Assembly (NCBI GenBank): GCA_017577945.1
Contig: PKQS01000009.1
Coordinates: 124,001 to 188,000 of the forward strand
Source of the DNA: Bacillota bacterium
GTDB taxonomy: Bacteria > Bacillota > Limnochordia > Limnochordales > ZCTH02-B6
DNA: 64,000 nucleotides
Direction of reading: 5' to 3'
Under the pieces are notes generated by a model that was given only the letters and a program-made list of their open reading frames with translations, had not been told where the DNA came from and did not search any database. Within the stretch, counting starts at the first letter, position 1. The number at the start of each line of letters is the position of its first letter. A program made the position numbers and the translations under genes. Of the stretch, positions 9,166 through 19,457 are shown piece after piece.

Positions 9166-9250
9166 TGGTGCCCGGAGTGGGACTTGAACCCACACGGGTT
9201 TCCCCATACGCCCCTCAAACGTACGCGTCTGCCGATTCCGCCATCCGGGC
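9166..9250 (-). tRNA. tRNA-Leu (anticodon GAG), CCA encoded
   Basis: The minus strand folds as a class II tRNA. The acceptor stem GCCCGGA pairs with TCCGGGC, followed by A and an encoded CCA. The anticodon stem TACGT/GCGTA encloses the loop TTGAGGG, giving anticodon GAG for CTC and CTT. There is a long variable arm and a TTCAAGT T-loop, as expected for leucine tRNA. A promoter and a terminator flank it, so it is a single-gene transcript. Confidence 0.96.
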
Positions 9251-9305
9251 ACGCCCGCTGCTTTGGCGCCGCTTTCGGCGACGCTTTGGGAATTCGCCGT
9301 TACTG

Positions 9306-9335
9306 ATTGTAGCACTGCCCCCGCTTGCTCGTCAA
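9306..9335 (-). promoter_or_regulatory. Sigma-A promoter of tRNA-Leu
   Basis: On the minus strand TTGACG (9335-9330), an 18-base spacer and TACAAT (9311-9306), with a TG-C extended -10, lead to the tRNA about 55 bases downstream. Confidence 0.75.
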
Positions 9336-9458
9336 CTCCGCGCCTGCCCTGCACGCAGCGGGCGAATCTCCTCACCACCGGGACTTGGGTCGCATATCGT
9401 AGCACGGCGACGCCGGAAAACCGGCGCTCGGATGCTCATCCGGGGGAGGAGAGAGCCA

Positions 9459-10517
9459 ATGCAGGGCATAGCGGAGCGGCAGGCGCGGCAAGCGGGAAGG
9501 AGAGCGAACGCTCCGCGCCGGAGCAGGCTGCTGGCCGCGGCGCTGGTCGTCTCGGCCGCGGCGTGGCTGCTCGGCTGGGCGGGCGCGGAGGCGCAGAGCC
9601 TGCAGCGGGTGCGGCTGTCGGAAGTGGTGCGCTCGGTGTTCTACGCGCCGCAGTACGTCGCGCTGGCGCTGGGCTTCTTTGAGGAGGAAGGGCTCAGCAT
9701 CGAGCTGAGCACGGCGTGGGGCGCGCACAACGGCATGGCCGCGCTCTTGTCGGGCAGCGTGGATATCGGCTTCTTCGGGCCCGAGGCGACCATCTACGTC
9801 TACCAGCAAGGCGCACCGGATCCCGTCGTCGGCTTTCTCCAGCTGACGCAGCGGGACGGCTCGTTTCTGATGGCCCGGGGCAAGGTGGACTCCTTCCAGT
9901 GGGAGGATGTTCGCGGCCGGCTGATCGTGGGCGCGCGCAAAGGCGGCGTGCCGCAAATGGTGTTGGAGTGGGTGCTGCGCCAGCACGGCATCGAGCCTTT
10001 TCGCGACGTGGGCATCATCACGCACCTGGAGTTTCCGGCGGCCGCGGGCGCCTTCGAAGGCGGCCTGGGCGACTACGTAGCGCAGTTCGACCCGGCGTTG
10101 ACCCAGCTGGAACGCAACGGGACGGGCACCATCGTGGCGTCCTTGGGCGCCGAGGCGGGCGAGATCGCGTACACCGTATACCACGCGCGCCGCAGCTACC
10201 TACAGCGGAATCCGGACATCATCGAACGCTTCACGCGCGCCATCTACCGCGGGCAACAGTGGGTGCACTCGCACACGCCGGTCGAGATCGCGGAAGTCGT
10301 CGCACCGTTCTTCGCCGGCATCGACTTCGACGTCCTCGTGCAAGCCATCGAGCGCTACCGTTCCATCGACGCGTGGACGACGAGCCCGCACATTTCGCCC
10401 GCGGCCTTTGACATGCTGCAGCGGGTCATGATGGCGGCAGGCGAGCTTGCCGCGCCGGTGCCGTTTGACGCCATTATGACCAACGAATTCGCCGACAGAG
10501 TGGGGCCGCGCCGCTAG
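9459..10517 (+). CDS. ABC importer substrate-binding protein, NMT1/THI5/SsuA type
   Basis: The 352-residue protein begins with a twin-Arg-like basic stretch and a hydrophobic signal segment ending near AEAQS, then a periplasmic-binding fold of the NMT1/THI5 group. Characteristic stretches are SVFYAPQYVALALGFFEEEGL and the GSVDIGFFGPEATIYVY segment. The family binds thiamine precursors, sulfonates, nitrate or riboflavin precursors. The ATG at 9459 follows GGGGGAGGAGAG; an in-frame extension upstream runs through the tRNA-Leu gene and is rejected. ATPase and permease genes follow directly. No thiamine riboswitch is seen upstream, so the ligand is open. Only short hairpins (9411-9426 and 9429-9442) precede the ribosome site. 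Confidence 0.9.
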   Translation: MQGIAERQARQAGRRANAPRRSRLLAAALVVSAAAWLLGWAGAEAQSLQRVRLSEVVRSVFYAPQYVALALGFFEEEGLSIELSTAWGAHNGMAALLSGSVDIGFFGPEATIYVYQQGAPDPVVGFLQLTQRDGSFLMARGKVDSFQWEDVRGRLIVGARKGGVPQMVLEWVLRQHGIEPFRDVGIITHLEFPAAAGAFEGGLGDYVAQFDPALTQLERNGTGTIVASLGAEAGEIAYTVYHARRSYLQRNPDIIERFTRAIYRGQQWVHSHTPVEIAEVVAPFFAGIDFDVLVQAIERYRSIDAWTTSPHISPAAFDMLQRVMMAAGELAAPVPFDAIMTNEFADRVGPRR

Positions 10518-10537
10518 CGGCGGAGAGCGGGGGTGGC

Positions 10538-11308
10538 ATGGTGACGGCGGCCGCGGTGGAACTGCGCAACGTGTCCTTGACGTACCACACGCCGGAGGGC
10601 GAGACAAAGGCCATCGACGACGTCACGCTGCGGGTGGAGGAAGGCGAATTCGTCAGCATCGTCGGGCCCAGCGGCTGCGGGAAAACGAGCCTGCTGTCCA
10701 TGATCGCCGGGCTCATGAAGCCGACTTCGGGCGTCGTGCTGGTGCACGGCGCCGTGGTATCGGGACCGAATCCGGCCGTGGGCTACATGCTGCAGCAAGA
10801 CCACCTGTTCCCGTGGCGAACGGTGCTGGACAACTGCCTGCTGGGGCTGGAAGTGCAGGGGAAGCGCAACGCGGCCAGCCGGCAGCGGGTGCTGCAGCTG
10901 CTGTCCGACTACGGCCTGCGTGACTTTGCCCGCGCCTTTCCGGCGCAGCTTTCGGGCGGCATGCGGCAACGGGCCGCCCTCGTGCGCACCCTCGCCCTCG
11001 ACCCGAAAGTGCTGCTGCTGGATGAGCCGTACTCCGCGCTGGACTACCAGACGCGGCTGCAGCTGCAGGAGGAGATGAGCCGGATTTTGCGGGCAGAGCG
11101 CCGGACCGTGGTCTTGGTCACCCACGACATCGCGGAAGCTGTGTCGCTGGCGGATCGCGTCGTCGTGCTGACCCGCCGGCCGGCGCGCGTCAAGCGCGAA
11201 TACGTCATCGACTTGCCCGGGCGCGGATCTCCCGTGCACGTGCGGGAGTCGCCCGACTTCAGCCGCTATTTCCGCGACATTTGGAGGGATCTCGATGTCC
11301 ACCTCTGA
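10538..11308 (+). CDS. ABC importer ATPase (SsuB/TauB/ThiZ type)
   Basis: The 256-residue protein is the ATPase of the importer encoded with its neighbours. It has Walker A GPSGCGKTS, the Q-loop MLQQDHLFPWRTV, the signature [11 protein letters not shown], Walker B LLLDEPYSALD and the switch His in VTHDIAEA. This pattern is shared by nitrate, sulfonate and thiamine-precursor importers. The gene starts 20 bases after the binding-protein stop and overlaps the permease gene by 14 bases. Confidence 0.94.
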   Translation: MVTAAAVELRNVSLTYHTPEGETKAIDDVTLRVEEGEFVSIVGPSGCGKTSLLSMIAGLMKPTSGVVLVHGAVVSGPNPAVGYMLQQDHLFPWRTVLDNCLLGLEVQGKRNAASRQRVLQLLSDYGLRDFARAFPAQLSGGMRQRAALVRTLALDPKVLLLDEPYSALDYQTRLQLQEEMSRILRAERRTVVLVTHDIAEAVSLADRVVVLTRRPARVKREYVIDLPGRGSPVHVRESPDFSRYFRDIWRDLDVHL

Positions 11309-12134
11309 GCGTGCCGGCGCGCCGGCGCTCGGCCCGCCGTCGCCCGCTCACCGCGCCTACTTGCGCCGCCGCCGCCAACGCGCGTTTTTGACGGCCTTGA
11401 CGCAGCTGTTGCTCCTGGTCGCGCTCGTCGGCGGGTGGGAGTGGGCGGCGGCCACCGGCCGGCTGAACGCCTTCGTCTTCAGCATGCCCAGCCGCATCTG
11501 GGCGCTGACGGTGCGGCTCGTGACGCAAGACGACTTGCTGGTCCACCTGGGTGCGACGGTGTACCGCACGTTGCTGGGCTTCGGCATCGCCACCGCGCTG
11601 GGCGTCGTCGTCGCCTCGCTGCTTTGGTGGTCGCCCTTCTGGGCCCGGGTGCTGGAGCCGTACCTGATCGTGTTGAACAGCGTGCCCAAAGTGAGCCTCG
11701 GGCCCCTGTTCATCGTGTGGCTCGGGATGAACGTGCGGTCGGTGCTGGCGATGACCGTCGCCATCAGCCTCGTCGTTACGATCGTCATGCTGCATACGGC
11801 GTTCCGCGAGACAGATCCGAACAAGATCCTGCTCCTGCGCTCCTTCGGCGCCAACCGCTGGCAAGTGTTCCAGAAGGTGGTTTTCCCGGCGGCGGTGCCG
11901 ACACTGATTGGGGCCGTGAAAGTGAACATCGGCTTGGCCTGGGTCGGGACGATCCTGGGCGAATTCCTCGTGGCCGGCACGGGGCTGGGGTACCTCATCG
12001 TTTACGGTGGGCAAGTGTTCAACATGACGCTGGTGCTTAGCGCCATCGTGCTGCTGCTGATCGTCTCGACGGCTCTCTACTACGTGGTCGACTTGCTGGA
12101 GCGCCGGTTGCAGCGCATCCGGGGTGCGGCGTGA
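11295..12134 (+). CDS. ABC importer permease (SsuC/TauC/ThiX type)
   Basis: The 279-residue membrane protein has about six transmembrane segments and the BPD_transp_1 EAA loop in SFGANRWQVFQKVVFPAAVP followed by GTILGEFLVAGTGLGYLI. It forms the channel of the upstream binding protein and ATPase. The ATG overlaps the ATPase gene by 14 bases and follows GGAGGGATCTCG. A strong hairpin follows before the convergent groEL gene. Confidence 0.94.
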   Translation: MSTSERAGAPALGPPSPAHRAYLRRRRQRAFLTALTQLLLLVALVGGWEWAAATGRLNAFVFSMPSRIWALTVRLVTQDDLLVHLGATVYRTLLGFGIATALGVVVASLLWWSPFWARVLEPYLIVLNSVPKVSLGPLFIVWLGMNVRSVLAMTVAISLVVTIVMLHTAFRETDPNKILLLRSFGANRWQVFQKVVFPAAVPTLIGAVKVNIGLAWVGTILGEFLVAGTGLGYLIVYGGQVFNMTLVLSAIVLLLIVSTALYYVVDLLERRLQRIRGAA

Positions 12135-12206
12135 AGCCGGCCTTCTCGTGGAGCGAAGGACGGGAAACAGCGCACAAAACGGGGGGAACGGGGAAGGGAG
12201 CGAGAC

Positions 12207-12242
12207 CGAAGAGGAGGGGGCGGAGCGCACCCCTCCTCTTCG
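12207..12242. terminator. Hairpin between convergent ABC permease and groEL genes
   Basis: A 13-base perfect stem (CGAAGAGGAGGGG with its complement) and a 10-base loop lie between two convergent genes. There is no T tract, so bidirectional termination is inferred. Confidence 0.65.
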
Positions 12243-12312
12243 TATGCAAACCGCCGGACGGCCGGGAAGGCTGGGAGCCTATCCCGCGCCGCCCGCCCGG
12301 CGGAGGGCCGGA

Positions 12313-13944
<1,632 letters not shown>

Positions 13945-13976
13945 TTATGCGTTGGGGAACCAGCCATGGTTATGGT

Positions 13977-14270
13977 TTAGCCCCGGTTCAAGATGGCCAG
14001 GATGTCGGACTCCCGCAGGATGATGTATTCTTCGCCGTCGATCTTGACCTCGGTGCCGCCGTACTTGGCGAACACGACCCGATCGCCGACCTTCACTTCC
14101 AGCGGCACGCGCTGACCGTTCTCCAGCAGACGGCCGCTGCCGACGGCCAGCACTTCGCCCTCCTGCGGCTTCTCCTTGGCCGTGTCGGGCAGCACGATGC
14201 CGCCTTTGGTGCGCTCCTCCTGCTCAATCGGCTTCACGACCACTCGATCCCCGAGCGGAACGAGCTTCAC
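13977..14270 (-). CDS. groES: Co-chaperonin GroES (10 kDa)
   Basis: The 97-residue protein is the lid of the GroEL chamber. It has [10 protein letters not shown] at the N-terminus, the mobile loop [17 protein letters not shown] segment, and the [17 protein letters not shown] end. The GTG at 14270 is chosen because AAGGAGGGG stands 6 bases before it; an ATG at 14294 lies upstream of this ribosome site and would give an atypical extension. The gene leads the groESL operon and has a CIRCE operator and a sigma-A promoter just upstream. Confidence 0.97.
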   Translation of the reverse strand: MKLVPLGDRVVVKPIEQEERTKGGIVLPDTAKEKPQEGEVLAVGSGRLLENGQRVPLEVKVGDRVVFAKYGGTEVKIDGEEYIILRESDILAILNRG

Positions 14271-14315
14271 GAAGCACCCCTCCTTTTGATCCACGTGCGT
14301 TGATCCGGTCCGTCG

Positions 14316-14342
14316 TTAGCACTCGGCAGCCGCGAGTGCTAC
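14316..14342 (-). promoter_or_regulatory. CIRCE operator (HrcA site)
   Basis: TTAGCACTC, a 9-base spacer and GAGTGCTAC form the CIRCE inverted repeat with one mismatch to the consensus TTAGCACTC-N9-GAGTGCTAA. It lies at the expected transcript start of groESL, so heat-shock control by HrcA is inferred. hrcA itself is not in the window. Confidence 0.95.
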
Positions 14343-14352
14343 CAGTCAATAC

Positions 14353-14380
14353 ACTATATCCACAGCGACGGCGCTGTCAA
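14353..14380 (-). promoter_or_regulatory. Sigma-A promoter of groESL
   Basis: On the minus strand TTGACA (14380-14375), 16 bases and TATAGT (14358-14353) stand directly before the CIRCE element. Confidence 0.8.
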
Positions 14381-14431
14381 TAGCCGACGGGAAAAATAAA
14401 CCACGGCGGAGGAGGGGAAGTCAAGCGGCCA

Positions 14432-14445
14432 GGCTCAATTGAGCC
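14432..14445. promoter_or_regulatory. 14-base palindrome upstream of the purine permease
   Basis: GGCTCAATTGAGCC is a perfect palindrome followed by a T-rich stretch (ACTTATTTTT). It could be an operator or a small terminator between the divergent groESL and permease genes. The rest of 14381-14549 shows a small hairpin near 14477 but no recognised riboswitch. Confidence 0.35.
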
Positions 14446-14549
14446 GACTTATTTTTGTGTCTCCAGGAGGAATCCGCGGCAAAAAGCCGAATGATTACGC
14501 CGTTACGTCACGATAAAGTTCGGAAATGCTGCGTGAGGAGGTTTTACGC

Positions 14550-15896
14550 ATGGCGCGGAGCGTGCAAGCGGCAATGGGCGGCGAGACGGTGCTGGAGCGG
14601 CTGTTCAAGCTCGCGGAGAACGGTACGACCGTGCGGACCGAGCTGCTCGCGGGGCTGACGACGTTCATGACAATGGCGTACATTATCTTCGTCAACCCCG
14701 GCATCGTTTCCGCAACGGGCATGCCCTTCGACGCCGTTCTGATCGCGACGGCCGTTTCGGCGGCCTTCGCCACGCTGTGCATGGCTTTCCTGGCCAACTA
14801 CCCGTTCGCGCTGGCGCCCGGCATGGGGCTCAACGCCTACTTCACCTACACGGTGGTGCTCGGGCGCGGCATTTCCTGGGAGACGGCGCTGGGCGCCGTG
14901 TTCCTCTCGGGCGTGATCTTCATTATCTTGTCGTTGACGCGTGTCCGCGAGGCGATTATCGACGCCGTGCCGGAGACGCTGAAACTGGCCGTCAGCGGCG
15001 GCATCGGCCTCTTTATCGCCTTCATCGGCGCGCAGAACGCCGGCTGGGTCGTCAACAGCGACGCGACGCTGGTGACGCTGGGCAAGCTTACGGAAACCGG
15101 CCCGGCCCTGGCTCTCGCGGGCACGCTGCTGACCGGCGGCTTGCTGGCGCTGCGGGTGCGGGGCGCCATCTTGTGGGGCATTCTGGCTACAGCGGTCTTG
15201 TCGGTGCTCCTCGGCCTCAGCCCAGTGCCTACAACGCTGGTCGAGATGCCGCGCTTTAGCGACTGGCAGCCCGTGCTGGGCAAGCTGGATATCCCGGGCG
15301 CGCTGCGGCTGGGGCTGCTGGAGATCGTGCTGGTCTTCGTGTTCGTGGACATGTTTGACACCGTGGGCACGCTGGTCGGCGTCTCGACGCGGGCGGGCTT
15401 CCTGGACGCCCAGGGGCGGCTGCCGCGGGCGCGGCAGGCGCTGCTCTCCGACGCCATCGGCACCGTGGCGGGTTCGATTTTCGGCACGCCCACCGTCACT
15501 TCGTACATCGAGTCGTCCAGCGGCGTGGCGGCGGGCGGCCGCACCGGGCTGACGGCCGTGACGGTGGCCATGCTCTTCCTGCTGTCCCTGCTGTTCGCGC
15601 CCGTCGTGCGCATGGTCGCTGACGTGCCGTTTGCGACGGCGCCCGCGCTGGTCGTCGTCGGCGCCCTGATGATGCAGGTCGTCAGCCGCATCAAGTGGGA
15701 CGACGCCAGCGACGCCATTCCGGCGTTTTTCACCATCGTGGCCATGCCGTTCAGCTACAGCATCGCCAACGGCATCGCCCTGGGCTTCATCAGCTACGTG
15801 GTCGTCAAGCTGCTGGCGGGCAAGGGCCGCGAAGTGCCGTGGCTGACTTATGCCCTGGCCATCGCCTTTGCGCTGCGCTTTATCTTCCTCGATTGA
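14550..15896 (+). CDS. NCS2 purine permease, AzgA/PbuG-like
   Basis: The 448-residue protein has 12 or more hydrophobic segments and the AzgA-like signatures FMTMAYIIFVNP and APGMGLNAYFTY, with VDMFDTVGTLVGV and TVTSYIESSSGVAAGGRTGL in the second half. Relatives take up hypoxanthine, guanine or adenine with protons. The ATG at 14550 is preceded by GAGGAGG 8 bases upstream; an in-frame ATG at 14526 lies before that site. It is transcribed away from groESL and ends before a long hairpin. Confidence 0.93.
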   Translation: MARSVQAAMGGETVLERLFKLAENGTTVRTELLAGLTTFMTMAYIIFVNPGIVSATGMPFDAVLIATAVSAAFATLCMAFLANYPFALAPGMGLNAYFTYTVVLGRGISWETALGAVFLSGVIFIILSLTRVREAIIDAVPETLKLAVSGGIGLFIAFIGAQNAGWVVNSDATLVTLGKLTETGPALALAGTLLTGGLLALRVRGAILWGILATAVLSVLLGLSPVPTTLVEMPRFSDWQPVLGKLDIPGALRLGLLEIVLVFVFVDMFDTVGTLVGVSTRAGFLDAQGRLPRARQALLSDAIGTVAGSIFGTPTVTSYIESSSGVAAGGRTGLTAVTVAMLFLLSLLFAPVVRMVADVPFATAPALVVVGALMMQVVSRIKWDDASDAIPAFFTIVAMPFSYSIANGIALGFISYVVVKLLAGKGREVPWLTYALAIAFALRFIFLD

Positions 15897-15988
15897 TATC
15901 GAGGACGCCTGAACTCGGGTTTCTCGATTACAGGACGCTTGGACTCGAGCGCGCGGCGCGTCGCCACCGGCGGCGGGCGCCGCAAGCA

Positions 15989-16033
15989 AGAGGCGGAGCG
16001 CACCCACGCTGCAGTGGGTGACGCTCCGCCTCT
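15989..16033. terminator. Long hairpin between the convergent purine permease and small lipoyl-like genes
   Basis: A 12-base outer stem (AGAGGCGGAGCG with its complement at 16022-16033) and a 7-base inner stem (CACCCAC/GTGGGTG) form a strong hairpin. No T tract is present. Part of it repeats a sequence in the hairpin at 12207. Confidence 0.65.
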
Positions 16034-16072
16034 ACCGTTTCAGCCTTGGCCTTGAGAGGCGCGCCGGCGAGC

Positions 16073-16345
16073 TCAATGCGGCGCCGGCGACGAGACTTTA
16101 ATGGAAATCTCGAACCGGTGGGTGGCCGGATTGAAGCCGACGGCCTCCACGACGCCGTCGACAGGGCTGCACAGCGGGCCGCGGAAGTCGGGAGCCGCGC
16201 CTAGCGCTTGCCCGCGCCGGACCGTATCACCGGGCTGGACTCGGACTCCCCCGGTCGCCTCGACTTCTACTTCGACCCGGAGGCAGCGCCGGTTGGCGTT
16301 CCCCGGACCCGGGCCGTTGTTTTCGGCGCGCGCTGGCGATTGCAA
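16073..16345 (-). CDS. Small lipoyl/biotinyl-like (barrel-sandwich) domain protein
   Basis: The 90-residue protein has a Pro/Gly-rich start and then one barrel-sandwich hybrid unit: GDTVRRGQALG followed by CSPVDGVVEAV, the two half-motifs typical of lipoyl, biotinyl, HlyD and RnfC-like domains. No lysine stands at the lipoyl/biotin turn, so it is unlikely to carry a cofactor. The TTG start is supported by GGGGAGGG about 7 bases upstream. It lies 123 bases downstream of the alkaline phosphatase gene, separated by a hairpin. The function is unknown; it may be a stand-alone accessory of a transporter or membrane complex. Confidence 0.65.
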   Translation of the reverse strand: MQSPARAENNGPGPGNANRRCLRVEVEVEATGGVRVQPGDTVRRGQALGAAPDFRGPLCSPVDGVVEAVGFNPATHRFEISIKVSSPAPH

Positions 16346-16388
16346 GAGGCTTCCCTCCCCGCAGGCTCCGCAGACCGAGCCGGAGCAT

Positions 16389-16426
16389 CCGGCGGCAGGC
16401 TTTCCGCTTGCGCAGCCTGCCGCCGG
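16389..16426 (-). terminator. Hairpin after the alkaline phosphatase gene
   Basis: A 13-base perfect stem (CCGGCGGCAGGCT and its complement) with a 12-base loop stands 42 bases after the phoA stop. There is no T tract, so it may only attenuate read-through into the small downstream gene. Confidence 0.55.
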
Positions 16427-16468
16427 CTTCGTCCGCTCAGCCGGGGCGAACGTGCGCCCCGTTCCCGC

Positions 16469-17854
16469 TTACCGCATCGGCCACTCGACGTTCGCCGCAG
16501 CCGCAATCTTCGCGGCAATCTCGGTGTTGTCCATGACGCCGCCGAACTGCTCAGCGCCCGGGCCGAAGGCGTACAGCGGCACCGGATTCGCCGTGTGGCC
16601 GCCCGTGGAGGCGCTCTTGAGCTGCACGTCGGCCGACACGACGCCGGCATTGGCCCTGCTCGCCAGCACCAAGCCGACAATGTTGCCGATCTTATAAGCG
16701 GCCTGGCCGAACTGGGACTGAATCAGGGCGATTTCCTCGGCGGTGAGGTCGTGGATGCCCGCGTAGGTTGCGAAGACCTCGCGGATGCTGGCCTCATCAA
16801 AGGCGTTGCCCTCGGCCGCCGGCTTGAACTGCAGCGCCATGAACTCGGGCGACGCCTTGTACTCCTTGAGCCGCTCGTAGTCCAAAGGCTCCGTGGCGGA
16901 CAGCCCCATCGTGTCGTGGTCCGCCGTGACGACGATCAGCGTGTCGCCGTGCCGCTTGGCGAACTCGTAGGCGATGGCAACGGCTCGCTCGAAGTCCGCC
17001 ATTTCCGCGGCGACGCCGCGCAAGTCGCCGCCGTGGGCGGCGTGGTCGATGCGGGAGCCTTCAACCAGCAGGAAGAACCCGTTCTCCTTGCCCGCCAGCA
17101 CCGACAGCGCCTTGGCCGTCATCTCGGCCAGCGTGGGCTCGTCCGTATCGACGTGGGCCTTGTCAAGCTGGTACGTCATGTTGGACAAGTGGAACAGCCC
17201 CAGGATACGGTCGCCGCTGGCCGCCAGCAGGCCCCGGCGGTCCGTGACGACGTCGTAGCCGCGGGCCTCCGCTTCCGCCAGGAGGTTGCGCCCGTCGGTG
17301 CGCTTGCCGCCCTCCACGCCCGCGGGCAGGAATTGGTCCCGGCCGCCGCCGAGCAGCACGTCGAGGCCTTTCTCGAATTGCTGCAGCGCGATCTGCTCCG
17401 ACCCGCCGCGCGTATTCCAGTGCGCCGTGAACGCGGCCGGCGTGGCGTCGTACACGCTGTTGGTCACCACGACGCCCACGGCCTTGCCGGCTTTCTGCAT
17501 CGCCTCGAGAATGGTCGGCAGCACCGTGCCGTCGGGCAACATCGAAATCATGCCGTTGTTGGTCTTGAAGCCCGTCGCGATGGCCGTCGCCGCGGCCGCC
17601 GAGTCCGTGACCCAGTTGTCAAGCGAATGAGTCGTTACAATGGCGGTGTGCGGGAACTGCTCGAACGTGAAGCGGCCTTCCGGCCCCATCAGGATGTTCC
17701 GGGAGACCTGGATGGCGCCGAAGCCCATGCCGTCGCCGATGAAGACGATGACGTTCTTCGCGGCGCCCGCCGCCAACGCGCCCACCGCGCCGGCGAAGAG
17801 CAGCGCCGCAACGAGAGTGCATAGCAGTAGCAACTTCGACGACAGTCGCTTCAT
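16469..17854 (-). CDS. phoA: Secreted alkaline phosphatase
   Basis: The 461-residue protein has a classic signal peptide (basic MKRLSSK, hydrophobic core, cleavage near ALAAG). It then shows the alkaline phosphatase core: metal ligand FIGDGMG, nucleophile Ser in VTDSAAAATA, EGSRIDHAAH, VTADHDT and the C-terminal GGHTANPVPLYAFG. It releases phosphate from organic esters outside the cell using zinc and magnesium. The ATG follows GGGAGG on the minus strand. No convincing tandem PHO box was found upstream, only one TTAATA hexamer, so phosphate control is not shown. Confidence 0.95.
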   Translation of the reverse strand: MKRLSSKLLLLCTLVAALLFAGAVGALAAGAAKNVIVFIGDGMGFGAIQVSRNILMGPEGRFTFEQFPHTAIVTTHSLDNWVTDSAAAATAIATGFKTNNGMISMLPDGTVLPTILEAMQKAGKAVGVVVTNSVYDATPAAFTAHWNTRGGSEQIALQQFEKGLDVLLGGGRDQFLPAGVEGGKRTDGRNLLAEAEARGYDVVTDRRGLLAASGDRILGLFHLSNMTYQLDKAHVDTDEPTLAEMTAKALSVLAGKENGFFLLVEGSRIDHAAHGGDLRGVAAEMADFERAVAIAYEFAKRHGDTLIVVTADHDTMGLSATEPLDYERLKEYKASPEFMALQFKPAAEGNAFDEASIREVFATYAGIHDLTAEEIALIQSQFGQAAYKIGNIVGLVLASRANAGVVSADVQLKSASTGGHTANPVPLYAFGPGAEQFGGVMDNTEIAAKIAAAANVEWPMR

Positions 17855-17963
17855 TTATGGTAGCCTCCCAAAAGGATTATTCCTGAGAAAAAGTTCTTCA
17901 GACAGCATCCAATTCCTACCTATTAACTCGGAAATCGTGGCATTTTCGTTTGAAGTTGCCCTA

Positions 17964-17996
17964 CGAAAAAGGGAAGCCGGGTTCGTCGACCCGGCT
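17964..17996 (-). terminator. Rho-independent terminator after mdh
   Basis: On the minus strand AGCCGGGT, a 6-base loop and ACCCGGCT are followed by TCCCTTTTT. It stands 60-95 bases past the mdh stop and separates mdh from phoA. Confidence 0.88.
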
Positions 17997-18059
17997 CCTG
18001 GCCGTTTTCACGCTGGATAGGTCCGGTAAGGGGACGCCCGCGGGACGGTTTTCCGGGTG

Positions 18060-19082
<1,023 letters not shown>

Positions 19083-19195
19083 CTCGGCGCTTTCGGCGGC
19101 GCCTGCAGGAGAACGTGGAAGGCAGCAAGAATTTGTCAGACTGTCTAGAACCTTGTCGGGAAACCGAGGCGTGGCCGGAATGGGGGTCCGAAGTC

Positions 19196-19369
19196 ATGAG
19201 AGCGGTCGCAGCGACGTGCGAGGCCAGGCTCGACGAGGTGCGAGCCAAGTTTATGCGCCTGCTCGAGATGGAACGGAGTTCGCCGGATTTTCTGCGGCTT
19301 TACGAAGAAGTGGACGCGGCGCTGGCGGAACTGCTGCGCGCCGAGGAGGCCCGGGACGAAGCGGTGTAG
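19196..19369 (+). CDS. Small acidic helical protein, unknown function
   Basis: The 57-residue product is not recognised. It is rich in Glu, Arg, Ala and Leu and is probably a helical hairpin or coiled coil, with the segment RAKFMRLLEMERSSPDFLRL. The ATG at 19196 is preceded by a weak GGGGGT. It lies divergently from mdh and 88 bases before the zinc-ribbon membrane protein gene. Coding status rests on composition and spacing only; an extension to 19115 is possible but has no ribosome site. Confidence 0.45.
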   Translation: MRAVAATCEARLDEVRAKFMRLLEMERSSPDFLRLYEEVDAALAELLRAEEARDEAV

Positions 19370-19384
19370 CGGTCGCATCCGGCG

Positions 19385-19414
19385 TTGACAACGCTTGTGC
19401 GGTTGTAGTAGAAA
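19385..19414 (+). promoter_or_regulatory. Candidate sigma-A promoter for the zinc-ribbon membrane protein
   Basis: TTGACA (19385-19390), an 18-base spacer and TAGAAA (19409-19414) lie about 45 bases before the TTG start at 19458. Confidence 0.55.
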
Positions 19415-19457
19415 TGCAGTATACGGGGAAGCAGAGGGGCGCGCGAGGTGGGGAGCG

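Noticed and set aside
9165..9458. N-terminal extension of the THI5-like binding protein
   Set aside because: It would read through the tRNA-Leu gene and its promoter; GGGGGAGGAGAG directly before ATG 9459 decides the start.
9336..9458. Thiamine pyrophosphate riboswitch before the THI5-like importer
   Set aside because: No CTGAGA or ACCTGATCTGGATAATGCC-like core was found; only two small hairpins are visible.
14381..14549. Purine riboswitch before the NCS2 permease
   Set aside because: The conserved TATA...GTTTCTACC-type junction is absent; only a palindrome and a small hairpin are present.
17855..17960. PHO box upstream of alkaline phosphatase
   Set aside because: Only a single TTAATA hexamer is present; the tandem repeats with 5-base spacing are missing.
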